DNA of 44,952 bases from Bacteroidales bacterium (GCA_004554455.1 SFMG01000013.1:1-44952), one strand, 5' to 3'. Shown: positions 1 to 7,636, counted from the first letter of the stretch. Numbers and translations: made by a program. Notes: generated by a model from the sequence alone, not told the origin.

Positions 1-222
1 AACCATTCTCCTTTGCGGCAGCGAAGAATAGAATCGGACGCGGACCTCGTTGCCGCTACGACCACTGCAGGCGGAACCATTCTCCTTTGCGGCAGCGAAG
101 AATAGAATCGGACACGGACCTCGTTGCCGCTACGACCACTGCAGGCGGAACCATTCTCCTTTGCGGCAGCGAAGAATAGAATCGGACGCGGACATCGTTG
201 CCGCTACGACCACTGCAGGCGG
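1..222. repeat. 74-bp tandem repeat, three copies
   Basis: Three nearly identical head-to-tail copies lie at 1-74, 75-148 and 149-222. They differ at only a few bases (for example ggacctcg versus ggacatcg). The array is cut by the window edge, so the copy number is a minimum. Inside each copy, GCGGCAGCGA near the start can pair imperfectly with TCGTTGCCGC about 30 bases on, so each unit could form a stem-loop. Because 74 is not a multiple of three, reading frames shift between copies, which argues against coding. I see no gene here. Confidence 0.9.
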
Positions 223-235
223 AACTTTTCTCCGC

Positions 236-926
236 TGCATCGATTCGCAAGTCTTGGCCTGAAATCCGGAATCGCTGCAAAAAGAGGGTGTAATCGGGGA
301 AAAGCTTGCATCAATTCCCAAGTCTGGGCTTGAAATCAAGAATCGATGCACGAAAGAGGGGGTAAACCGGGAAATCCTTGCATCGATTCGCAAGTTTGGT
401 CCTGAAATCAAGAATCGATGCACGCAAAAGGATGTTTCCGGGGTAAACCTTGCATCGATTCGCAAGTCTGGGCTTGAAATCAAGAATCGATGCACGCAAG
501 ATGGTGTAAACGGGGAAATCCTTGCAACGATTCGCAAGTTTGACCCTGAAATCAAGAATCGATGCACGAAAGAGGGGGTAAACCGGGAAAAGCTTGCATC
601 GATTTCCAAGTCTGGGCTTGAAATCAAGAATCGATGCACGCAAAAGGGTATAAACCGGGAAAAGCTTGCATCGATTTCCAAGTCTGGGCTTGAAATCAAG
701 AATCGATGCACGCAAAAGGATGTTTCCGGGGTAAACCTTGCATCGATTCGCAAGTTTGGCCCTGAAATCAAGAATCGATGCACGTAAAAGAATGTTTCCG
801 GGGTAAACCTTGCATCGATTCTTAAGTCTGGGCTTGAAATCAAGAATCGATGCACGCAAGAGGGCCAATCCCGGGCATTCCTTGCAGCGATTCCCAAGTT
901 TAGCCCCAGAATTAGCAATCACTGCA
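236..926 (+). repeat. 72-bp hairpin repeat array 1 (10 units)
   Basis: Ten units start at 236, 307, 379, 451, 523, 595, 667, 739, 811 and 883, a spacing of 72 bp (71 once). Each has a 44-bp core that opens with TGCATCGATT and closes with its reverse complement AATCGATGCA, followed by a 28-bp linker. The core middle reads CGCAAGTCTGGGCTTG or CGCAAGTTTGGCCCTG and then AAATCAAG, with further small inverted repeats (CTTGA-AA-TCAAG). The end units, 1 and 10, are the most diverged. The linkers fall into a few recurring types, so this is a tandem repeat and not a CRISPR array. The same repeat returns at 41577-41980. Function unknown. Confidence 0.93.
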
Positions 927-1003
927 GCGCCAGATCCCTTTCCTTGGATATCGCTGCAGCCAAATGGAGTGAGGCATTGTACCGCGGCCGAGGAATGCCG
1001 GAT

Positions 1004-1117
1004 GGGCAGGGACTTCGGACGGCGTAGCCGCCCGTGGCTTCGTGAACGGGAGGGGCCTGCCGCGCAGCGGTGGGAAGGAAAGCACCGCAGGTGCGCACCG
1101 GTCCGAAGTCCCTGCCC
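1004..1117. repeat. 114-bp element with 17-bp inverted ends
   Basis: GGGCAGGGACTTCGGAC at 1004-1020 is the exact reverse complement of 1101-1117. Between them lie several small potential hairpins: GGCG-ta-(G)CCGCC, CCGT-N10-ACGG, CCGC-gca-GCGG and GCAC-cgcag-GTGC. Transcribed, this would fold as a multi-branched RNA closed by a 17-bp stem. As DNA it resembles a small non-autonomous (MITE-like) element. No target-site duplication is obvious. I cannot tell the two readings apart from one copy. Confidence 0.6.
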
Positions 1118-1208
1118 GCAGGCAGACTCGGACGCGGGAACACGGCCCCTGCCCGCAGGCAGACTCGGACGCGGAGACAGTTCAAACCCCGCAGGCAGGC
1201 TCGGCAAG
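1111..1208 (+). repeat. 37-bp direct repeats with palindromic core
   Basis: A 27-bp sequence at 1111-1137 recurs at 1148-1174, 37 bp further on. A degenerate third copy (CCGCAGGCAGGCTCGG) begins near 1189. Each full copy contains the palindrome CTGCC-cgca-GGCAG. The first copy overlaps the right arm of the 1004-1117 inverted repeat. The array ends about 100 bp before the recombinase remnant. I see no gene in it. Confidence 0.7.
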
Positions 1209-1305
1209 GACCAGTCAGACGAGCCAGAAGGGCAGGTCGCTGGAAGGGAGCCGGAGTTTTTTGATTTGGAGATTACTTGCTAATATGCGCGGCAAAAAAG
1301 GCCTT

Positions 1306-1885
1306 ATGATTGCAGCGTATATCAGAGTCAGTACCGACAAGCAGAATCTTGCGAACCAGAAAGAAGAAATCCAGCGTTTCGCCCGGGAACAGGGAATGGA
1401 AATAGACGTATGGGTAAAGGAAACCATCAGCGGGAAGACGCCCAGCGGGAAGAGAAAGCTGGGCTGGCTGATGAGGAAAGTCAGGAAAGGAGACACACTA
1501 ATCGTAAGCGAAATATCCCGCCTGAGCCGCTCCCTTACAGAGATAATGGAGATAATGGGCAAATGCCTGGAGAAAAACATAAGGCTCTACACGGTGAAGG
1601 AGCGCTACAGCTTCGATGACAGCATCAACAGCAAGGTGCTCTGCTTCGCCTTCGGGCTTGTGGCAGAGATAGAAAGGAATCTCATATCGATGAGGACGAA
1701 AGAAGCCCTCGCCGTAAAACGGAGCGAGGGCGTCATTCTCGGGCGAAGAAAAACGCGATATATGCAGGGAACTGGGAGTTTCCAGAAACACCTGGTACCG
1801 CTACCTCAAACTCAGTGCTCTGTCGGATAAGGAAAAGGCAGCAGACTTGAGAAACCTCCGTCATTGTAGAGATTCTGCAGAGTGA
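1306..1885 (+). pseudogene. Mpi-like serine recombinase, C-terminal helix-turn-helix out of frame
   Basis: The N-terminal part is a clear resolvase/invertase catalytic domain. It has YIRVSTDKQ with the nucleophilic serine at about residue 9, then WVKETISGK, SEISRLSRS and the dimer-helix region INSKVL-FAFGL-AEIERNLIS. It most resembles the Bacteroides Mpi master-invertase family. The frame then runs from GRRK into unrelated sequence and stops at 1830. The expected DNA-binding end is present but in the +1 frame (RDICRELGVSRNTWYRYLK, stop at 1883-1885), and about 20-30 linker residues are missing. An out-of-frame deletion explains this. The HTH frame overlaps the 3' end of fabI on the other strand. 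The start at 1306 matches the family; ATG 1285 is an alternative. Probably inactive. Confidence 0.82.
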
Positions 1886-2615
1886 CTTTCCTGGTGAGGT
1901 CGGAGAAAAGGGTCACAACGTAGTCGGCGCAGTCCTCAGCGCTGGCATTGCCGAGCGGAGAGATGGAATCGACATAGTCATACATCTGACGCAGACCGCT
2001 AATGCCCTGCCCGGCAGTAGTCATGGTCGGAGACTGGGAAACAGTGTTGACACGCACTCCTTTCTCACGGCCGTATATCATTCCGAAATTGCGCATAATG
2101 GACTGGAGCATAGCCTTGGCGTCAGCCATATCCCCATAACCCGGCATGGCGCGGTCTCCCGCAATATAGGTAAGCGCGACTATGGAGCCGCCTCTGTTCA
2201 GAGCATCCTTCTTGTAAAGGGTCTGGAGCAACTTGTGGAAAGAGAGGGCGGAGATGTCCACGGTCTTCTGGAAGAAATCGTAGCTGAGGTCATCATAGCT
2301 GCGGCCCTTGCGTATGTTTGGGGACATGCCTATGGAATGGAGGACGAAGTCGAACTTGCCGCCGAAGTGTTCGAGACTGGCATCCACGAGATGTTCCAAA
2401 TCCTCGACCGAAGTGGCGTCGGCCGGAACGAGAAGGCTGCCCGTCTTTTCGGCAAGCTTGTCGAGAGTTCCGAGTCTGAGAGAGAGGGCGGTGTTGGTGA
2501 GTACCAGTTCAGCGCCTTCCTCATAGGCCTTTTCGGCCACTTTCCAGGCAATGGACTGCTCGTTCATCGCGCCGGTGATTATTCCCTTCTTGCCTTTCAG
2601 CAGATTGTAAGCCAT
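1812..2615 (-). CDS. fabI: Enoyl-[ACP] reductase (NADH), altered C-terminus
   Basis: This enzyme carries out the last step of each elongation cycle of type II fatty-acid synthesis, reducing trans-2-enoyl-ACP with NAD(P)H in the cytosol. The 267-residue short-chain dehydrogenase fold starts with the FabI nucleotide-binding pattern (GIITGAMNEQSIAW) and has the HSIGMSP segment. The catalytic Tyr-X6-Lys is in YGDMADAK, and SPLGNASAEDCADY and NLYNDGGFSS lie near the end. It is last in the fabF-fabZ-fabG-fabI operon, 25 bp after fabG. After GGFSS the family usually continues MGMS plus roughly 25 residues in Bacteroidota; here it reads LLPFPYPTEH and stops. That tail lies on the strand opposite the recombinase remnant. 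Length is similar to E. coli FabI, so activity is plausible. Confidence 0.93.
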   Translation of the reverse strand: MAYNLLKGKKGIITGAMNEQSIAWKVAEKAYEEGAELVLTNTALSLRLGTLDKLAEKTGSLLVPADATSVEDLEHLVDASLEHFGGKFDFVLHSIGMSPNIRKGRSYDDLSYDFFQKTVDISALSFHKLLQTLYKKDALNRGGSIVALTYIAGDRAMPGYGDMADAKAMLQSIMRNFGMIYGREKGVRVNTVSQSPTMTTAGQGISGLRQMYDYVDSISPLGNASAEDCADYVVTLFSDLTRKVTLQNLYNDGGFSSLLPFPYPTEH

Positions 2616-2640
2616 ATTTTCGAATTTAAATTTTGTTGTA

Positions 2641-3387
2641 TCAGTTGCGCATGTGGGCGCTGCAGTTTATGGTCTCGCCCGTGATGTAGGACGAGAGCTC
2701 CGAAGCCAGGAAGAGGGCCACGTTGGCCACATCCTCCGGCAACCCGGCCCTCTTGAGCAGGGTGTCCTGAATCCACATATCCTTGAGATTGTCAGGGAGA
2801 CGGGAGGTCATTTCAGTGAGTATGAAGCCGGGCGCGATGCAGTTGGCGCGCACTCCCCTGGCCCCGAGTTCCTTGGCAACGGACATTGTCAGTCCTATCA
2901 CGCCTGCCTTCGAGGCCGCATAATTGCACTGGCCGGCATTGCCGCCAATACCCACTACCGAGGAGATGTTGATTATGGAACCGCTCCTGCGGCGCATCAT
3001 AAGTGCGCCTGCATGACGGCAGTAGTTGAATACGGATTTAAGGTTTGCGTTGATGACCGTGTCCCATTGCTGTTCATCCATACGTATGAGCAGGGAATCG
3101 CGCGTTACTCCGGCATTGTTCACCAATATGTCCAATCCTCCAAGGAAAGCGTCCGCTGCAGCGACCGTCTCCCCGGCGGCATTGAAGTCGGAGGCGTCGG
3201 ACTGATAGCACACAGCCCTGCGTCCCATTGCGCATATCTCGGCCACGACTGCATCCGCCTCCTCTTTGCGGCTGAAAAAGGTGATGGCCACGTCTGCGCC
3301 TTCCGAAGCGAATTTCAGGGCTATTGCCCTGCCTATGCCGCGGCTGCCCCCGGTAACCAGGGCGTGTTTACCATCAAGAAGTCCCAT
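2641..3387 (-). CDS. fabG: 3-oxoacyl-[ACP] reductase
   Basis: A 248-residue short-chain dehydrogenase that reduces 3-oxoacyl-ACP to 3-hydroxyacyl-ACP with NADPH, the second step of fatty-acid elongation. Visible features are the TGGSRGIG cofactor loop near residue 12, NNAG near residue 90, serine in NISSVVG near 140 and the YAASKAG catalytic Tyr-Lys near 154-158. The extreme C-terminus reads ITGETINCSAHMRN, where many FabG proteins have a DGG motif; this is probably a lineage variant, since the frame is intact. It sits between fabZ (2 bp upstream) and fabI (25 bp downstream), so translation is probably coupled with fabZ. Confidence 0.93.
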   Translation of the reverse strand: MGLLDGKHALVTGGSRGIGRAIALKFASEGADVAITFFSRKEEADAVVAEICAMGRRAVCYQSDASDFNAAGETVAAADAFLGGLDILVNNAGVTRDSLLIRMDEQQWDTVINANLKSVFNYCRHAGALMMRRRSGSIINISSVVGIGGNAGQCNYAASKAGVIGLTMSVAKELGARGVRANCIAPGFILTEMTSRLPDNLKDMWIQDTLLKRAGLPEDVANVALFLASELSSYITGETINCSAHMRN

Positions 3388-3389
3388 AT

Positions 3390-3809
3390 CTAATCTTCAG
3401 TTTTCGTAAGCATAAACGAAAGGCGTCCGCTGACACAGAGCTCGCCGTTCACCTTGGCCCTGGCCTCGACCTCTATGAGGGGGCCGTGCCTGTTGACCAC
3501 ACGCGACTCGGTCACTACAGTATCCCCCGCTCTCACACTGCGTTTGAAGCGCACGTTGTTGAGTCCGGCATAGAGGGCGAGATGGCCCTTTAACAAGTCC
3601 TGCATCAGAAGCACGCTGCCCTGAGCCATTATTTCACAAAGGATGACACCGGGAACAATGGGGTTGCCGGGGAAGTGTCCGCGGAGGAAGAATTCGTCTT
3701 CCCGAATGGTGTAGGATGATTTTGCGACACCATCAACAAGTTCCGATTCATCGATAAGAAGCATAGGCTCTCTGTGAGGCAGGATTGCCTTAAGTTCTTC
3801 TCTATTCAT
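3390..3809 (-). CDS. fabZ: 3-hydroxyacyl-[ACP] dehydratase (FabZ type, hot-dog fold)
   Basis: A 139-residue hot-dog-fold dehydratase that converts 3-hydroxyacyl-ACP to trans-2-enoyl-ACP. The family start LPHREPMLLID, the catalytic histidine in RGHFPGNPIVPG and the catalytic glutamate in CEIMAQ are all present. Many Bacteroidota carry FabZ fused to LpxC; this one stands alone inside a fatty-acid operon between fabF and fabG. It may therefore be the dedicated elongation dehydratase or a second paralogue. The gap to fabF is 33 bp. Confidence 0.88.
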   Translation of the reverse strand: MNREELKAILPHREPMLLIDESELVDGVAKSSYTIREDEFFLRGHFPGNPIVPGVILCEIMAQGSVLLMQDLLKGHLALYAGLNNVRFKRSVRAGDTVVTESRVVNRHGPLIEVEARAKVNGELCVSGRLSFMLTKTED

Positions 3810-3842
3810 TTTGGTAGGTTTAGATTTTTCCCGAAAGTTAGT

Positions 3843-5090
3843 TTATTCTTTGAATTTACGCAAGCATACGGAAGCGTTATGACCGCCGAATCCGAGTGAA
3901 TTCGACACGGCTATGTCAAGCTCGCGCTTCTTTGCCTTCAGTGGTGTGTAGTCCAGGCAACATTCCGGATCCGCTTCCCTTAGTCCTATGGTCGGAGGCA
4001 CTATGCCGTCCCTGAGGGCGAGGGCTGAGAATATGAGTTCCACAGCTCCGGCTGCGCCCAGCATGTGACCTGTCATGGATTTGGTGGAGGATATGCTGGC
4101 CCTCGCCGCCTCTTCTTCGCCGAGCGCGAGTATGATGGCCTTGGTTTCCGCCTTGTCGTTCAGTGGGGTACCGGTGCCGTGGGCATTTATATAGAGATTC
4201 TCGCCCGGACGGTAACCACCCTCTTCGAGAGCCTCCCGTATAGCGGCAGCAGTGGTACTGCCGTCTGGACGCGGAGCCGTGTAATGATATGCGTCGCAGC
4301 TGTTGCCATAGCCGCAGACCTCGGCGATGATGCGGGCTCCCCTCGCCCTAGCGTGTTCATATTCCTCGAGTACGAGTACCCCGGCACCCTCCGCCATCAC
4401 GAAGCCCTTGCGGCGCGCGTCGAACGGGAGGCAGGCCATCAGGGGATCTTCGGCGGTGCTGAGAGCCCTGCTGTTCGCGAAGCCGCCTATGGACAGAGGA
4501 TGGATCGCAGCCTCGGCGCCGCCGCTTATTATGGCGTCCGCACGGCCGTCCCTTACGGCGATATAGGCTTCGCCGACAGAGTTGGTGCTGGATGCGCAGG
4601 CTGCCACCGTGCTGAGGTTCACGCCCCTGGCGTCGAAGCGTATGGCGCAGTTGCCGCTGGCCATGTTCCCTATCATCATAGGTATGAAAAGAGGAGACAC
4701 CCTCCTGGCGCCGCCTTCCATATATACCTTGGTCTGGTTCACGAAAGTCTGCAGGCCGCCTATGCCGGAGCCGATATATACCCCGAGCCTGTCGGCAGCT
4801 ATGTTCTCGCCACTGACAAGGCCGCTGCCGGCCATCGCCTCAAGGGCTGCTGCGACGGCATATTGGCAGTATATGTCGTAGTGGCGCACGTCCGCAGCTG
4901 AAAGTCCTGCCGCAAGGGGGTCGAAACCCTTCACCTGGCCTGCGACGCTGATGGGCAGGTCCTCGCCCTCGAAGCCGCGTATGGCATCGATTCCGCATTT
5001 GCCGGCGATGGCTGCGGACCAGTTTGAACCAATGTCGTTCCCGAGCGGAGTGACCGCTCCGAGACCCGTTATGACTACTCTTCTTTTCAT
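3843..5090 (-). CDS. fabF: 3-oxoacyl-[ACP] synthase II
   Basis: A 415-residue condensing enzyme that joins malonyl-ACP to a growing acyl-ACP. The thiolase-fold triad is complete: cysteine in AACASSTNSVGEAY, histidine in NAHGTGTPLND and histidine in MTGHMLGAAGAVE. The C-terminus NSLGFGGHNASV is typical of FabF. It is the first gene of the fabF-fabZ-fabG-fabI operon. No acp gene adjoins it, so ACP must be encoded elsewhere. Its start codon is only 32 bp from the start of the divergent LytTR gene. Confidence 0.95.
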   Translation of the reverse strand: MKRRVVITGLGAVTPLGNDIGSNWSAAIAGKCGIDAIRGFEGEDLPISVAGQVKGFDPLAAGLSAADVRHYDIYCQYAVAAALEAMAGSGLVSGENIAADRLGVYIGSGIGGLQTFVNQTKVYMEGGARRVSPLFIPMMIGNMASGNCAIRFDARGVNLSTVAACASSTNSVGEAYIAVRDGRADAIISGGAEAAIHPLSIGGFANSRALSTAEDPLMACLPFDARRKGFVMAEGAGVLVLEEYEHARARGARIIAEVCGYGNSCDAYHYTAPRPDGSTTAAAIREALEEGGYRPGENLYINAHGTGTPLNDKAETKAIILALGEEEAARASISSTKSMTGHMLGAAGAVELIFSALALRDGIVPPTIGLREADPECCLDYTPLKAKKRELDIAVSNSLGFGGHNASVCLRKFKE

Positions 5091-5096
5091 TTTGAC

Positions 5097-5104
5097 TATA
5101 TTTG
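5097..5104 (+). promoter_or_regulatory. Bacteroidota -7 box for the LytTR gene
   Basis: TATATTTG exactly fits TAnnTTTG and lies 18 bp before the ATG at 5123. It sits inside the 32-bp gap to fabF, so this promoter overlaps the fabF start region. A clear -33 box was not seen. Confidence 0.6.
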
Positions 5105-5122
5105 CATTAAATTTAACGAACT

Positions 5123-5989
5123 ATGACTGCCCCGAAGTCCTTCATCAAGAGAAGATTCCTGACCTTTACTGTGGCTTTCGAGATTGTATTCTCCATTGCC
5201 TTCCTGATTCTCTACAAACCCCTTTCTAACACTTTCTGGCTGGCCCTGAGCCCGAGGGGCACCTTCATCCGTACCGCCCTCTTCTACCTGTCGGTGCTGG
5301 CTCTGACCATTGTTTCCAAGGTCCTGCTCGGCGCGGTGGAGAAGCGCATGGAGCTCTCCGTGACACAGATGACCCTCTGGCACCTAGGCGAATTCGCCTG
5401 CATATCGGGCATTTACATCGCCTTCACCTATGCATTCCACCTTGCTCCGGCCACGGGCCAGGCCCAGATGTTCATACGGGCATTCCTCTGCGTGGGAGTC
5501 ATTCTCTTCATTCCCTACCTCATCTGCCTGCTGCTGGCCGTCATCAAGGATGACAGGGAGGAAATCAGACTGCTGAAGCTGAACAATCCCCTGACCCCTG
5601 TCCCGGCCGACACTCCCATAATCAATCTCTACGACCATTCCGGCGTACTCAGGATTTCCGCATCCCAGGAGGACATAGTCTATGTCGAGTCCCAGGACAA
5701 TTACGTGAACATCCACTACCGGGGCGACGACAAGCTTATGAGCTACCTGCTCCGCTGCAGCACCGCCGAGATAGAGGAAGCCCTGAAGGGCAGCCCCATC
5801 GTTCGCTGCCACAGGTCCTATCTGGTGAACCTGAACCGCATCAAGGTACTCAAGCACGGAAAGAGCCGCGCCACCATTGTCCTTTCCGACAAGGACGGGA
5901 CCGAAATCCCTGTGTCAAAGAGCTATTACAAGATTCTCCTGGAGGCTCTGACCCCCGGGCAGATTGTCAGGAGTACAAGAAACGCCTGA
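5123..5989 (+). CDS. Membrane-anchored LytTR-family transcriptional regulator
   Basis: A 288-residue protein. The first 150 residues carry four hydrophobic segments (about 10-32, 48-70, 85-105 and 115-140). The last 110 residues form a LytTR DNA-binding domain: EDIVYVESQDNYVNIHY, then CHRSYLVNLNRI and a SKSYYK end. LytTR proteins bind direct repeats in promoters. Here no receiver domain is present, so the membrane part probably senses the signal or partners another protein. It is divergent from fabF and convergent, with a 23-bp overlap of 3' ends, with an acyl-activating enzyme. Control of envelope-lipid genes is therefore possible but only inferred from position. Confidence 0.88.
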   Translation: MTAPKSFIKRRFLTFTVAFEIVFSIAFLILYKPLSNTFWLALSPRGTFIRTALFYLSVLALTIVSKVLLGAVEKRMELSVTQMTLWHLGEFACISGIYIAFTYAFHLAPATGQAQMFIRAFLCVGVILFIPYLICLLLAVIKDDREEIRLLKLNNPLTPVPADTPIINLYDHSGVLRISASQEDIVYVESQDNYVNIHYRGDDKLMSYLLRCSTAEIEEALKGSPIVRCHRSYLVNLNRIKVLKHGKSRATIVLSDKDGTEIPVSKSYYKILLEALTPGQIVRSTRNA

Positions 5990-7610
5990 TACTGCCCTTG
6001 GGAGTCTTTGAGAACGGCTCAAGCCTCAGCTCGAAACTGTTCACTGCCTCGTAGGCCGGAAGCCTGCGGTTAAGAATCTCTATGTTTGCAGCCATTATGC
6101 TCTGGAAGCTGCCTCCGTCTATGCCTGCCGTTTCCGCCTTCTGCATATCCGGAACTATTATCGCATGCAGCTGGCTGCCTCTCTGTACCACGACCGATTC
6201 GGCGACGTAGGCGAGGCCGTTCAGCAGGGTTTCGATTTCTTCTGGATATATGTTCTGCCCGTTTGCCGAGAGCAGCATATTCTTGCAGCGGCCCATAAGG
6301 AAGAGGGTGCGGTCGTCGTCGATCACGCCTATGTCGCCGGTACGGAAATAACCGTCCTCCGTGAAGCAGGCCGCAGTCGCCTCGGGGTTGTTGTAGTAGC
6401 CGGAGAAGACGCAGGGTCCCTTGAGTTGGAACTCGCCGGGGCAGTTTTTCTCGTCCGGGGAATCGATGCGTACATCCAGGTCGTATATGCACTCTCCGCA
6501 GGAACGGGCCTTGTAGCTGCCCAGCTTGCCTATGGCCAGCAGAGGGGCACATTCGCTCATGCCGTAACCGGTGATGAAAGGGAGCCGGAGCTTGAAGGCG
6601 AGCAGGGACTCGATCTCCGGGGCTATCGCTGCGCCGCCTGTAACGAAGACCTTGATATTGCCTCCCAGGGCATTGAGTATCCTGTCCCTCAGCATTGCAC
6701 TGTACTCGGGATGCTGTTCGTAGGCATCGAGCTTTGCCTTGCCCTCGGCGCTGTGGATTTCGCTGCCGACGGTGTATTCGACGAATTTGTTGAGCACCAG
6801 CGGAACGGCGAAGAAGATCTTGGGTTTGTATTCCTGCATTATGGCTTCCACGTTCACAGGCACAGGCATCTTGCAGAGTATGACCACGTGCATTCCCAGA
6901 CACATAGGCGTGACCAGATCGCAGGTAAGGCCGAAGATGTGGCTGTAAGGGAGTATGCTCACATAGTTTTCTCCCCTGCCGTAAGGCGCCAGTTCGGAGA
7001 AGCGCTCGACGTTCCAGCTGAAATTGCGTATGGTGAGCATTACGCCCTTCGGGCTGCCGGTGGAGCCGGAGGTGTACATTATGGCGCATACGTCGTCCAT
7101 GCCGAAGCGGTCATAGTTCACGTCGGCGATGGTGAAGCCCTGCGGATAACGCTCCGCGAAGAGCTGGTCGAGGCCGGCATATATCTCCGAAAAATCGCCC
7201 CTGGAAGCGAGTATTTCCATGCTGTCGATGTCTATTGCAGCTACGAGTGCCGGCATAGCGTCGAAGTCCATTGAGGAGAAATTGTTCTTTTCCGTATATA
7301 ATATGCGGCTGTCGGAATGATTTACCAGGCTCTGGGTGTCGGCAGGGAGGAAGGCGTTGTAGAGCTGGACGCTCACGTATCCTCCGCTGACTGCGGCAAG
7401 GAATACCTCAGCCCAGTGGCTGCTGCTCTTTGCGTTGATAGCTACCTTGTCGGAAGGGAGCAGGCCGGCCTTCTCCCAGAGCAGATGCAGTTTCGCGATT
7501 TTGGTTGCCAGGACAGAATAGTTCTCCGTCGAAACACGGAAGTCGGAAAGCGCGGGAGAATCCCAGTACTGCTTTACCGAAGCTTCGAAAAGTCTGTTGA
7601 TTTTTTCCAT
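5967..7610 (-). CDS. AMP-binding acyl-CoA/acyl-ACP synthetase family protein
   Basis: A 547-residue member of the ANL superfamily, which adenylates a carboxylic acid and transfers it to CoA or a carrier thiol. In order it shows the P-loop-like YTSGSTGSPKGVMLT, LPYSHIFGL, the adenine-binding GYGMSE, YFRTGDIG and the hinge GRCKNMLLSANGQNIYPEE. The C-terminal lid is short (SKTPKGSIRRFLYS), with the usual catalytic lysine in KTPKGSIRR. I chose the ATG at 7610 (MEKINRLFEAS): it aligns with the family, and a -7 box lies 19 bp upstream; the frame is open further up. The substrate is not evident; a long-chain fatty acid fits the neighbourhood. Confidence 0.88.
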   Translation of the reverse strand: MEKINRLFEASVKQYWDSPALSDFRVSTENYSVLATKIAKLHLLWEKAGLLPSDKVAINAKSSSHWAEVFLAAVSGGYVSVQLYNAFLPADTQSLVNHSDSRILYTEKNNFSSMDFDAMPALVAAIDIDSMEILASRGDFSEIYAGLDQLFAERYPQGFTIADVNYDRFGMDDVCAIMYTSGSTGSPKGVMLTIRNFSWNVERFSELAPYGRGENYVSILPYSHIFGLTCDLVTPMCLGMHVVILCKMPVPVNVEAIMQEYKPKIFFAVPLVLNKFVEYTVGSEIHSAEGKAKLDAYEQHPEYSAMLRDRILNALGGNIKVFVTGGAAIAPEIESLLAFKLRLPFITGYGMSECAPLLAIGKLGSYKARSCGECIYDLDVRIDSPDEKNCPGEFQLKGPCVFSGYYNNPEATAACFTEDGYFRTGDIGVIDDDRTLFLMGRCKNMLLSANGQNIYPEEIETLLNGLAYVAESVVVQRGSQLHAIIVPDMQKAETAGIDGGSFQSIMAANIEILNRRLPAYEAVNSFELRLEPFSKTPKGSIRRFLYS

Positions 7611-7628
7611 TCTTTGTCTGCTTTTCGG

Positions 7629-7636
7629 CAAAGATA
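7629..7636 (-). promoter_or_regulatory. -7 box for the AMP-binding gene
   Basis: Reading leftward, TATCTTTG matches TAnnTTTG. It sits 19 bp before the chosen ATG at 7610, which supports that start over the longer open frame. Confidence 0.5.

Noticed and set aside
236..926. CRISPR array
   Set aside because: The 28-bp pieces between cores are not unique; they recur as a few related types. No cas genes are present. A 44-bp core with a palindrome at both ends is not a usual CRISPR repeat.
236..926. Integron attC-like cassette array
   Set aside because: The units have inverted arms, but no GTTRRRY/RYYYAAC-type core sites, no cassette ORFs and no integron integrase.
130..1207. Long minus-strand open frames across array 1 (262 and 298 codons) that look like a 24-residue repeat protein
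   Set aside because: The period of 72 is divisible by three and the repeat lacks stops in more than one frame, so two overlapping frames are both open. Differences between units fall mainly on first and second codon positions, without third-position bias. No start, signal or promoter supports them.
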